Source: Actinomycetota bacterium (GTDB lineage Bacteria; Actinomycetota; Actinomycetes; Streptosporangiales; Streptosporangiaceae). From it: a stretch of 14,649 nt of DNA. The stretch is from NCBI GenBank assembly GCA_003168295.1, contig PMST01000336.1, positions 1 through 14,649 on the forward strand, written 5' to 3'. Positions 1-6,672 of this stretch are shown piece by piece; within the stretch, counting starts at the first letter, position 1, and each line of letters begins with the position of its first letter. The translations under genes and the position numbers were made by a program. The notes beneath the pieces are model-generated. The model was not told where the DNA came from. It saw only the letters and a list, made by a program, of their open reading frames with translations, and did not search any database.

Positions 1-986
1 GCGGCCAGCGCGTCCAGGCTGCGTCCGATATCGGAAAGGAGCCCTACGGCCACGTCGTAGTGCGCGTCCACTTCGGCGGGGAACCGGTGCAGGTGGATGA
101 TCTTGGTATCGCCGCGCGGGTTGATCCGCACCGGGTCGAACTCCTGCAGCTCGTACCCGACGGCAATGATCAGGTCAGCGCGGTCGAAGCCGAAGTTCAC
201 GTAGTCATGGCGCATGAATCCCACTGCTCCCAGCGCCAGCGGGTGATCGCTGGGGAACACGCCCTTGCCGTGAAACGTGGTCGCCACCGGGATGCCCAGG
301 CTCTCGGCGAACCGGCGCAGCGCCGGGCCCGCGCCCGCCCGGGCGGCCCCGTGCCCGGCCAGCACCACGGGCGCGCGCGCCTCGCGTAGCAAGGTCGCGG
401 CCCGCTCCAGCTGCCCGGGTGCCGGCTCATCTGGCCGGGGCACGTTCACCGGCAGCGGCTCGTGCCCGCCCGGCGCCGGGGCCTGTTCCACATCCTCAGG
501 GATGGCCAGGTAGACCGCGCCGGGCCGCTCGGTCTGGGCGAGCTTGAACGCTTTCCGGAGCATCTCAGGCACCGCGCCGGGCGTCGCGACCAGCGCCGAC
601 CACTTGACCGCCGGCGTGAACATGGCCACCAGGTCCACGCCCTGGTGGGATTCCTTGAAACTGCGGTTCATCCCGACCTGGGCCGACAGGGCGACCAGCG
701 GCGTGGAGTTCGTCGTCGCGTCCGCGGTGCCTAGCAGCAGGTTGATCGCTCCTGGGCCCAGCGTCGCCGAGCATACCCCGGCCCGGCCGGTCAGCCGCCC
801 GTAGACCTCGGCCATGAACGAGGCGCCCTGTTCATGGCGGGTCAGCACATACCGGATCGGGGAACGGGAGATCGCCTCCATCAGGTGGATGTTCTCCTCG
901 CCCGGGATGCCGAAGACGTGCGTGACCCCCTCGTTCTCCAGGCACTCGACAATCAGGTCAGCCGTACTGCGCGAAGACTCCGTCAC
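1..986 (-). CDS. Acetolactate synthase-like thiamine diphosphate enzyme (3' end outside window)
   Basis: This is the N-terminal 328 codons of a thiamine-diphosphate (ThDP) enzyme of the acetolactate synthase/pyruvate oxidase superfamily, cut by the window edge. Reading leftward from GTG 986, the ThDP N-domain is clear: THVFGIPGEENIH (residues 22-34), then RHEQGASFMAEVYGRLTG (50-67) with the conserved catalytic Glu at 52, then the LGPGAINLLLG loop and the SFKESHQGVDLV segment. The middle domain follows from about residue 185 (RAPVVLAGHGAARAG) up to the edge. The C-terminal ThDP/Mg-binding domain lies outside the window. Members condense 2-oxoacids in the cytoplasm; large-subunit acetolactate synthase (valine/isoleucine or acetoin route) is the likeliest label, but glyoxylate carboligase or pyruvate oxidase relatives share these motifs. 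A second in-frame GTG lies at 992; neither start has a convincing ribosome-binding site. It diverges from the hydrolase at 1103. Family call is sure, substrate is not. Confidence 0.85.
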   Translation of the reverse strand, partial: MTESSRSTADLIVECLENEGVTHVFGIPGEENIHLMEAISRSPIRYVLTRHEQGASFMAEVYGRLTGRAGVCSATLGPGAINLLLGTADATTNSTPLVALSAQVGMNRSFKESHQGVDLVAMFTPAVKWSALVATPGAVPEMLRKAFKLAQTERPGAVYLAIPEDVEQAPAPGGHEPLPVNVPRPDEPAPGQLERAATLLREARAPVVLAGHGAARAGAGPALRRFAESLGIPVATTFHGKGVFPSDHPLALGAVGFMRHDYVNFGFDRADLIIAVGYELQEFDPVRINPRGDTKIIHLHRFPAEVDAHYDVAVGLLSDIGRSLDALA

Positions 987-1102
987 GACCACGAGACTAG
1001 ACCGCGACCGTCGTCTTCGCGTGAGCCGCCTCGGCTGCGGCCAGCTGCCCGTCTCACCGGCCCGGAAGTGCCCGGCCGGCGCGGACCGGGCAGACTGTCG
1101 GC

Positions 1103-1879
1103 ATGCCCGATCTACCGGTACGTCATTTCCGCGGCCGCGACGGCACCCAGCTCGCCTACCGCGAGGTGGGACAGGGACGGCCGGTCGTGCTGATCCACGG
1201 CTACTTCTCCAACGCCACCGTCAACTGGGTGAACTATGGCCACGCCGCGGCGGTCGCGGCACGAGGATTCCGTGTCATCATGCCGGACCTGCGCGGGCAC
1301 GGCGACAGCGCAAGGCCGCAGCAAGCCGCGGATTACCCGCCCGACATCCTCGCCGACGACGGGTTCGCGCTGATCGAGCACCTCGGGCTCACCAGCTACG
1401 CCCTGGGCGGATACTCGCTAGGGGGCCGGACGACGATCCGGATGCTCGCCCTCGGCGCGGCGCCCAGCCGGGCGGTGGTAGCGGGCATGGGCCTCGACGG
1501 GGTACTCCATGCGTCAGGCCGCGACGCCCATTTCCGCCGCATCCTCACCCACCTGGGCACGTTCGAGCGGCGCTCGCCGGAAGGAAAAGCAGAGGCGTTC
1601 CTGAAAAGCACCGGCGCCGACCCGGTCGCGATGCTGCAGTTGCTCGACAGCGGCGTCGACACGCCACCCGAGGCACTGGCGATGATCGGCATGCCCGTGC
1701 TCGTTGTGGCCGGCGCTGAAGACGACGACAACGGCTCGGCCGAGGCGCTGGCCGCTGCCCTGCCGCGCGGGCAGGCGGTCCGGGTCCCCGGCAATCACAT
1801 GAGCGTGGTCGCCCGGCCGGAGCTGGGGGCGGTCATCGCCGGCTTCCTCGATGAAGGGGCGCAAGAGGACGCCCGCTGA
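1103..1879 (+). CDS. Alpha/beta hydrolase, small (258 aa)
   Basis: A complete alpha/beta-hydrolase-fold protein. Visible parts are the oxyanion HG motif (VVLIHGYFSN, residues 28-37), the PDLRGHGDSA strand/turn (61-70), the nucleophile elbow GYSLGG with Ser105, an acid candidate in the GAEDDDN stretch (Asp207-209) and the catalytic His232 in PGNHMS. The order Ser-Asp-His and the length of about 260 residues are typical of the esterase/haloperoxidase-like group. No signal peptide or membrane segment is seen, so it is probably cytoplasmic. The substrate cannot be read from sequence. The ATG start has only a weak upstream purine stretch. It diverges from the ThDP enzyme, with 116 bp between them, and converges on the MarR gene, whose stop is 58 bp away; I see no strong terminator in that gap. 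Confidence 0.85.
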   Translation: MPDLPVRHFRGRDGTQLAYREVGQGRPVVLIHGYFSNATVNWVNYGHAAAVAARGFRVIMPDLRGHGDSARPQQAADYPPDILADDGFALIEHLGLTSYALGGYSLGGRTTIRMLALGAAPSRAVVAGMGLDGVLHASGRDAHFRRILTHLGTFERRSPEGKAEAFLKSTGADPVAMLQLLDSGVDTPPEALAMIGMPVLVVAGAEDDDNGSAEALAAALPRGQAVRVPGNHMSVVARPELGAVIAGFLDEGAQEDAR

Positions 1880-1936
1880 AGGCCTCGCCCGGTGCTCAGC
1901 TGCGTAACTCCACCTCCGCGGCAAGGCCAGGACAAT

Positions 1937-2407
1937 TCAGCCCACCGGGGCCGGCTCGCTTTCCGCGACGCAGATTCGTTCCAGGAGGCTGCGCAGGACC
2001 TGCTGCTCGTCTTGGTCAAGGGCGCCGACGGCCGCCGCGGCGACGCGCTCGGCGGCGGTGCTGGCGCGGGCCAGTTCACCGGCGCCGGCCTCAGTGAGGT
2101 GCAGCAGGGTGACCCTGCGGTCGGAGGGATGCGGGCAACGCGCGACCAGGCCGCGCGCTTCCAGGCCGTCGATCATGTCGGTGATCGTGCGGGGCGATAC
2201 ATGCAGGGCCTGGCTGATCTCGCGCATGGAGCAGTCACCATCCCCTAGGGCCTTGAGGAGCTTCAGGCCCGATAGCGACAGGCCATGCTCGCGGAGGGCG
2301 GCGTCAGCGGCGGTACGGACCCGGTGCGCGGCATAAATGATGGCATCAACAGCATCGATGCCGGTTTTAGGTCTCACGTGCGCATCCTTTGGACGGTTAC
2401 CAGCCAT
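1937..2407 (-). CDS. MarR family transcriptional regulator
   Basis: A 156-residue winged-helix repressor of the MarR family. The recognition-helix segment is MREISQALHVSPRTITDMIDGLEARGLV and the wing carries the hallmark HPSDRRVTLLHLTEAGAGE. The flanking helices supply the dimer interface. MarR proteins bind palindromic operators and release them when small phenolic or lipophilic ligands bind. It sits head-to-head with the MFS exporter at 2486, the usual arrangement of a repressor controlling itself and an efflux pump. The outer ATG at 2407 abuts a -10-like TATACT (2413-2408 on this strand) and has no Shine-Dalgarno. An in-frame GTG at 2377 is preceded by AAAGGA (2390-2385) seven bases upstream and would give a 146-residue protein of ordinary MarR length. 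I report the outer start but consider the inner one at least as likely. Confidence 0.92.
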   Translation of the reverse strand: MAGNRPKDAHVRPKTGIDAVDAIIYAAHRVRTAADAALREHGLSLSGLKLLKALGDGDCSMREISQALHVSPRTITDMIDGLEARGLVARCPHPSDRRVTLLHLTEAGAGELARASTAAERVAAAAVGALDQDEQQVLRSLLERICVAESEPAPVG

Positions 2408-2409
2408 AG

Positions 2410-2444
2410 TATATTGTGAGCATCCTCACTATAGGTATCCTCAC
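2410..2444. promoter_or_regulatory. Candidate MarR operator and divergent promoter
   Basis: The 78-bp gap between the repressor and exporter genes holds an inverted repeat. GTGAG (2416-2420) and CTCAC (2425-2429) are separated by four bases, with three further matching pairs after one mismatch (TAT at 2412-2414 against ATA at 2431-2433). An extra half site ATCCTCAC recurs at 2437-2444, 15 bp downstream of the first copy at 2422-2429. TTGTGA (2414-2419) and TATCCT (2436-2441), spaced 16 bp, could be -35 and -10 for the exporter, so a bound repressor would cover the promoter. The repeats are seen in the sequence; the operator role is inferred from MarR family behaviour. Confidence 0.6.
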
Positions 2445-2466
2445 GGGTTCACGGGTTCACGGATTC
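2443..2466. repeat. Three tandem 8-bp units (ACGGGTTC) in the exporter leader
   Basis: Two perfect copies of ACGGGTTC (2443-2450, 2451-2458) are followed by a third with one change, ACGGATTC (2459-2466). They lie between the presumed promoter and the ribosome-binding site of the MFS gene, and so would be in its 5' untranslated leader. A simple slippage origin is likely; an effect on promoter-to-start spacing is possible but unproven. Confidence 0.7.
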
Positions 2467-2485
2467 GAGTGACGGAGGGAGCAGG

Positions 2486-3973
2486 GTGCGGGCGCGCATC
2501 AGCGAGAAGACGACCGTCGGCGTCGTCTTCACGGCCGCGGTGTTCATGAGTGCCCTGGACACCACCATCGTGAACGTCGCCCTCCCCACCATCGGCCGGG
2601 CCTTCGCGGTGGCCCCGACCGCGGTTGACGGCATCTCCGTCGCCTACCTGGTCAGCCTGGCTCTGTTCATGCCCGTCTCGGGATGGCTCGCAGACCGCTT
2701 CGGTGGCAAGCGCATCCTGCTGACCGCCACGGTCATCTTCACCGTCGCCTCTGCCCTGTGCGGCGCGGCCACCGGCCTGGGCGAGCTGGTCGCGTTCCGG
2801 GCCCTGCAGGGCGTCGGGGGCGGCATGATGACACCGGTCGGGATGGCCATGCTGTTCCGCGCCTTTCCGCCCGGCGAGCGCCTGCGCGCCTCGGCGGTGC
2901 TCGTCGTACCGACTACTCTGGGTCCCGCCTCAGGTCCCGTCCTGGGCGGCCTGCTGGTCAGCGAGCTGTCGTGGCGGTGGGTGTTCTGGGTGAACATCCC
3001 CATCGGCGTCGCGGCCGTCACGTTCGGCGCTGTTTTCCTCCGCCACCGCGCCGAGCACAGGCCCGGCCGCTTCGACCTGGCCGGCTTCCTGCTGTCCGGC
3101 GCCGGCCTGGGGCTGCTGATGTACGGCGTGTCCGAAGGCCCCAACGCCGGCTGGGCTTCCCCCGTCATCGTGTCCGGCATCGTGGCCGGCGCGATCCTGC
3201 TCGCGCTCACGGTGCTAGTCGAATATCGTGCCGCCGAGCCGATCGTGGCGGTACGCCTGCTCGGTGACCGCCTCTTCCGGTCAGGGACCGCAGCCAACAT
3301 CCTGATGACCTCCGGTTTTATCGGCACCCTGTTCGTCATGTCGCTCTATCTGCAGGACGGCCGCGGCCTGGGCGCCCTGGCCGCCGGGCTCAGCATCTTC
3401 CCCGAGGCCGTCGGGGTCGCCGTCGGTTCCCAGCTGGCCAGCCGGGTGCTCTACCCGCGGTTCGGTCCCCGGCGGCACATGGCCGGCGGCCTGATCGGCA
3501 TCGCCACGGCGATCGGCCTGATGGCGCTCCTGAGCGCGCACTCCAGCCTGTGGTGGGCCAGGCTGCTGATGTTCGCCATGGGGTTCGGGATGGCCCAGGT
3601 AATGCTGACCACGCAGACCGCCTCGTTCGCCACGATCTCATCGGAGGCGACAGGCCGGGCCTCGACAATGTTCAACGCTGGACGGCAGCTGGGTGCCGCG
3701 ACCGGCGTGGCGCTGCTCACCACGACCATCGGCCTGGTCGGGGCAACTCACCACGTCTCCGGTCACCTCGTCGCCAACCTGGACGCCTACCGGGCCGCGT
3801 TCCTCGCCGCCGCCGCGTTCTGCCTGGCCGGCGTGCCCTTTGCCCTTCTCATCAGTGACGCCGATGCCGCGGCGACGATCCCCGCCCGCCAGGCCCGCCG
3901 GGCCCGCCGCGATCGCCTGGGCGGGCCGGCGCCGAACGCGCCAGCTCCTCTCCCCCGGCCCAGTGATCCGTGA
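2486..3973 (+). CDS. MFS drug exporter, DHA2 (EmrB/QacA) type
   Basis: A 495-residue integral membrane protein of the drug:H+ antiporter-2 family, which normally has 14 transmembrane helices and exports lipophilic or aromatic compounds using the proton gradient. Family motifs are clear: motif D1 LDTTIVNVALP (residues 24-34), motif A GWLADRFGGKR (66-76), motif B with RALQGVGGG (105-113) and motif C GPASGPVLGGLL (146-157), then WRWVFWVNIPIG (163-174). The basic tail ARRARRDRL near the C terminus is probably cytoplasmic. The GTG start is set by GGAGGGA at 2474-2480, five bases upstream. It is divergent from the MarR gene and probably repressed by it. The next gene handles homogentisate, so an aromatic substrate is conceivable, but that is inference only. 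Confidence 0.93.
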   Translation: MRARISEKTTVGVVFTAAVFMSALDTTIVNVALPTIGRAFAVAPTAVDGISVAYLVSLALFMPVSGWLADRFGGKRILLTATVIFTVASALCGAATGLGELVAFRALQGVGGGMMTPVGMAMLFRAFPPGERLRASAVLVVPTTLGPASGPVLGGLLVSELSWRWVFWVNIPIGVAAVTFGAVFLRHRAEHRPGRFDLAGFLLSGAGLGLLMYGVSEGPNAGWASPVIVSGIVAGAILLALTVLVEYRAAEPIVAVRLLGDRLFRSGTAANILMTSGFIGTLFVMSLYLQDGRGLGALAAGLSIFPEAVGVAVGSQLASRVLYPRFGPRRHMAGGLIGIATAIGLMALLSAHSSLWWARLLMFAMGFGMAQVMLTTQTASFATISSEATGRASTMFNAGRQLGAATGVALLTTTIGLVGATHHVSGHLVANLDAYRAAFLAAAAFCLAGVPFALLISDADAAATIPARQARRARRDRLGGPAPNAPAPLPRPSDP

Positions 3974-3986
3974 TGGCCCGGATCAC
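3963..3986 (+). terminator. Hairpin over the exporter stop codon, possible terminator
   Basis: GTGATCCG (3963-3970) and CGGATCAC (3979-3986) form a perfect 8-bp stem with an 8-base loop; the TGA stop of the exporter (3971-3973) lies inside the loop. No T run follows, so it could be an actinobacterial-style terminator without a U tract or an operator-like dyad ahead of hmgA. The rest of the 164-bp gap to hmgA holds only a weak promoter candidate, TTGACC (4072-4077) 17 bp from TTCCCT (4095-4100). Confidence 0.45.
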
Positions 3987-4137
3987 GCCTCAGACCAGCA
4001 TCACCCGTCGGCCTGGGCGGCTACTGGAAGCTCGGCGCAGCCGATCATCCCGACCACGACACCGGCGAGGATTGACCTGGCACGCCCGCCCAGCTTCCCT
4101 GAGCGGCGCAACACGGCTACCAACGGAGGAGCGCGAC

Positions 4138-5445
4138 ATGACAGACGACAGCGGGCTGACGTACCAGATCGGGTTCGGCAACGAGCTGGCCAGCGAGGCC
4201 GAGCCGGGCGCCCTGCCGCATGGCCGTAACAGCCCGCAGCGACCGGCTCTGGGGCTGGTCAGCGAGCTTATCTCCGGGACCACCTTCACCGCCCCGCGGA
4301 GCCTGAACCGGCGCACCTATGTCTTCCGGGCGATGCCGTCGGTCGTGCACGGGCGGTACCGGCCGGTCGAGACCAAGACGTTCGCCACGCCCCCGTTCTC
4401 CCAGCCGAACCCGAACCAGATGCGCTGGGATCCCTTCGAGATGCCCGACGGCCAGCAAGATTTCTTCGACGGCATGCTCACCATCTGCGGCAACGGCTCG
4501 CCGGCGGCGCAATCGGGAACCGCCCTGCACGTCTACCGGGCCACGGTGCCGATGACCGACCGGTTCTTTCTCGACGCCGACGGCGAGCTGCTGATCCTGC
4601 CAGATACCGGTCCGCTGCTCGTGGCCACCGAGCTGGGACGGCTCCGGGTCGGGCCGGGTGAACTGGCCTTGATCCCCCGCGGAGTCAAGTTCCGGGTCGA
4701 GCTGCCCGACGGGCCTAGCCGCGGCTTCGTCTGCGAGAACTACGGCCTTCCGTTCCGCCTGCCCGAGCTCGGCCTCATCGGCTCCAACGGGCTGGCCAAC
4801 GCGGTCGACTTCCACGTCCCCGACGCGTGGTACGAGATTGAGGACAAACCGTGCACCCTGGTGCAGAAGTTCTGCGGGGCGTTCTGGGAAGCCAGCCTGG
4901 GGCATTCCCCGCTCGATGTCGTCGCCTGGCGGGGGAATCACGTGCCCGCCAAGTTCAACATGTTCGATTTCGTCGCGCTGGGCACCGCCACCGTGGATCA
5001 TCCGGACCCGTCGATCTTCTGCGCGCTGTCCTCGCCGTCCGATCCGGTACTGGGCGGCAACGCTGACTTCATGGTCCTGCCGCCCCGGTGGGCGGTCGCG
5101 GAGGACACCTTCCGGCCGCCCGGGTTCCACCGGAACTGCGTGGCCGAATATCTCGGCATCATCACCGGCAAACACGACGGCAAGGCGGCGGCCGGGTTCC
5201 GGCCCGGCGGGGCCAGCCTGCACAACAACTGGGCGGCCCACGGACCCGACCTCGAGACCTTCGAGCTGGCCCGGTCGGCGGAACTGCCGCCGCGAAAGAT
5301 CGAGGACTCGCTGGTGTTCATGATCGAGTCGAGGCACCCGCTGCAGGTCACCGACGCGGCGCTGGCGGCGCCTGAGTTCCAGCGCGACTATCAGGACCAC
5401 TGGCAGGGCTTCGTCCGCCGGTTCGGTGGACAGGACCAGCGATGA
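4138..5445 (+). CDS. hmgA: Homogentisate 1,2-dioxygenase
   Basis: A 435-residue iron(II) ring-cleaving dioxygenase that opens homogentisate to maleylacetoacetate, the central step of tyrosine/phenylalanine degradation, in the cytoplasm. The family signature regions are all present: TYQIGFGNELASEA at the N terminus, RTYVFRAMPSVVHG (59-72), and the C-terminal cupin core. By alignment from memory to the human enzyme, the iron ligands correspond to His331 and Glu337 (in HRNCVAE) and His368 (in HGPD), and the second-sphere catalytic His to His288 (VDHPDPSIF). Length matches the family (about 435-445). The start is ATG 4138, preceded by GGAGGA (4125-4130) seven bases upstream. The frame stays open further upstream, but that extension has no family similarity. 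The stop overlaps the next gene by ATGA. Nothing looks damaged. Confidence 0.97.
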   Translation: MTDDSGLTYQIGFGNELASEAEPGALPHGRNSPQRPALGLVSELISGTTFTAPRSLNRRTYVFRAMPSVVHGRYRPVETKTFATPPFSQPNPNQMRWDPFEMPDGQQDFFDGMLTICGNGSPAAQSGTALHVYRATVPMTDRFFLDADGELLILPDTGPLLVATELGRLRVGPGELALIPRGVKFRVELPDGPSRGFVCENYGLPFRLPELGLIGSNGLANAVDFHVPDAWYEIEDKPCTLVQKFCGAFWEASLGHSPLDVVAWRGNHVPAKFNMFDFVALGTATVDHPDPSIFCALSSPSDPVLGGNADFMVLPPRWAVAEDTFRPPGFHRNCVAEYLGIITGKHDGKAAAGFRPGGASLHNNWAAHGPDLETFELARSAELPPRKIEDSLVFMIESRHPLQVTDAALAAPEFQRDYQDHWQGFVRRFGGQDQR

Positions 5446-6617
5446 CCTCGGGCGGCGCCGTCGAGATCGAGACCGAGTGGGTCCATCTCGCCTACCAGGC
5501 CACGTCCGCGCTGCGCGAGGTATACGGGTACGCCGGGCGGCAGGGCACGGTCAACCTGGAAGGCGTCCGGTTCCGGTCGCCCGGGCGGGCGTCGGGCACC
5601 CTGCTGATCTACATGCACCCGGCGTCGACGCTCCAGCTGCTCCCCGTTCCCCGGGCGATGGCAGCCGCCGGCGTCGACGTCTTGTGCGCTGGCAGCCGTT
5701 ACGCGCGCAACGACACCCCGTTGATCATGGAGATGGTGGCTCTCGACCTAGGCGCCTACGTCCGGCATGCGCGCGAGACCTGGGGTTACGACGCGGTCGT
5801 GCTCGCGGGCTGGTCCGGCGGCGGCTCCCTGTCGGTCTTTTACCAGAGCCTCGCGGAGTCACCGGCGGTGACCCGCACCCCCGCGGGCGACCCGGTCGAC
5901 CTGTCCGGACTGCCTCCGGCCGATGCCGTGATCTACCATGCCGCGCACCTGTCGCGGGCCGTCGTGCTGAGCGAGTTCATCGATCCGTCCGTGCTGGACG
6001 AAAACAACCCCGACGTCCGCGACGTCGAGCTCGATCTCTACGATCCGCGCAATCCCAACCAGCCTCCCTACCTCCCGGAGTACCTCTCGGTGTTCCGGGC
6101 CGCGCAGCTGGCCCGGGTGCGGCGGCGGACCGGCTACGTCCGGGCGCTGCTGGAGCAGATCCGGGCGAAGGAGGGGCCAGCGGCCGAGCGCGGCCTGCTC
6201 ACCCACCGCACCCTGGCCGACCCTCGTTTCCTCGACGGCACCATCGAACCCAGCGACCGGCCGACCGGATGGTGCTTCCTGGGCCGTCCGCACGAGGCGA
6301 ATCTGAGCCCCGCGGGCATCGCCCGCTACTCCACCCTGCGCGCATGGCTATCCCAGTGGTCAATCGACGACACCAATGCACGGGCCGACCGGAACATCAC
6401 CGGCGTGCACGTGCCCTTGCTCGCCATCGAGAACTCCGCCGACGATGCCGTCCCGCGCTCGCACGTGTCCAGCGTGTTCGAGGCGTCCCCGGCCGCGGTC
6501 AAGGACTACATGCTCATCAAGGGAGCGAATCACTACTACGCGGATCAACCGGAGCTCCTGCGGGAAGCTGTCCACCAGTGCGTGGACTGGCTCCGCAGAA
6601 ATGGCCTGGCGACGTAA
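5442..6617 (+). CDS. Alpha/beta hydrolase coupled to hmgA (391 aa)
   Basis: A large alpha/beta-hydrolase-fold protein. The nucleophile elbow is GWSGGG with Ser125, followed by a long inserted cap (about residues 140-310). The acid is probably Asp334 or Asp335 in AIENSADDAVP, and the catalytic His is His364 in KGANHYY. The early strand TLLIYMHPAS (53-62) would supply the oxyanion hole. No signal peptide is present. Its ATG overlaps the hmgA stop codon (ATGA) and AGGA at 5432-5435 is well placed, so it is very likely co-translated with hmgA. A role in homogentisate-pathway chemistry, for example hydrolysis of a ring-cleavage product or release of homogentisate or phenylacetate from an ester, is inferred only from this coupling; the usual isomerase and fumarylacetoacetase genes are not in the window. 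I do not recognise a named subfamily. Confidence 0.88.
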   Translation: MTSGGAVEIETEWVHLAYQATSALREVYGYAGRQGTVNLEGVRFRSPGRASGTLLIYMHPASTLQLLPVPRAMAAAGVDVLCAGSRYARNDTPLIMEMVALDLGAYVRHARETWGYDAVVLAGWSGGGSLSVFYQSLAESPAVTRTPAGDPVDLSGLPPADAVIYHAAHLSRAVVLSEFIDPSVLDENNPDVRDVELDLYDPRNPNQPPYLPEYLSVFRAAQLARVRRRTGYVRALLEQIRAKEGPAAERGLLTHRTLADPRFLDGTIEPSDRPTGWCFLGRPHEANLSPAGIARYSTLRAWLSQWSIDDTNARADRNITGVHVPLLAIENSADDAVPRSHVSSVFEASPAAVKDYMLIKGANHYYADQPELLREAVHQCVDWLRRNGLAT

Positions 6618-6624
6618 GCCGCAT

Positions 6625-6669
6625 CGCGGTGGCCATCCGCTGCCATGGACGGTGAGACCGCGGAATTTT
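6625..6669 (+). terminator. Probable terminator after the hmgA-hydrolase operon
   Basis: CGCGGT (6625-6630) pairs with ACCGCG (6657-6662), and inside it CCAT (6633-6636) pairs with ATGG (6645-6648). A TTTT run (6666-6669) follows almost at once. It lies in the 55-bp gap between two converging genes and would stop plus-strand transcription before the cupredoxin gene. Confidence 0.5.
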
Positions 6670-6672
6670 CAT

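Noticed and set aside
1045..1093. CTGCCCG (1045-1051) and CGGGCAG (1087-1093) inverted repeat upstream of the first hydrolase
   Set aside because: Seven GC-rich pairs with a 35-base GC-rich spacer are likely by chance here, and no promoter elements accompany them.
3970..4137. 56-codon upstream extension of hmgA
   Set aside because: The extension has no resemblance to the family N terminus, while ATG 4138 has a strong ribosome-binding site and begins at the expected residue.
4117..5400. Long open frame antisense to hmgA (427 codons)
   Set aside because: A shadow of the hmgA codon pattern; the plus strand encodes a complete homogentisate dioxygenase with all iron ligands.
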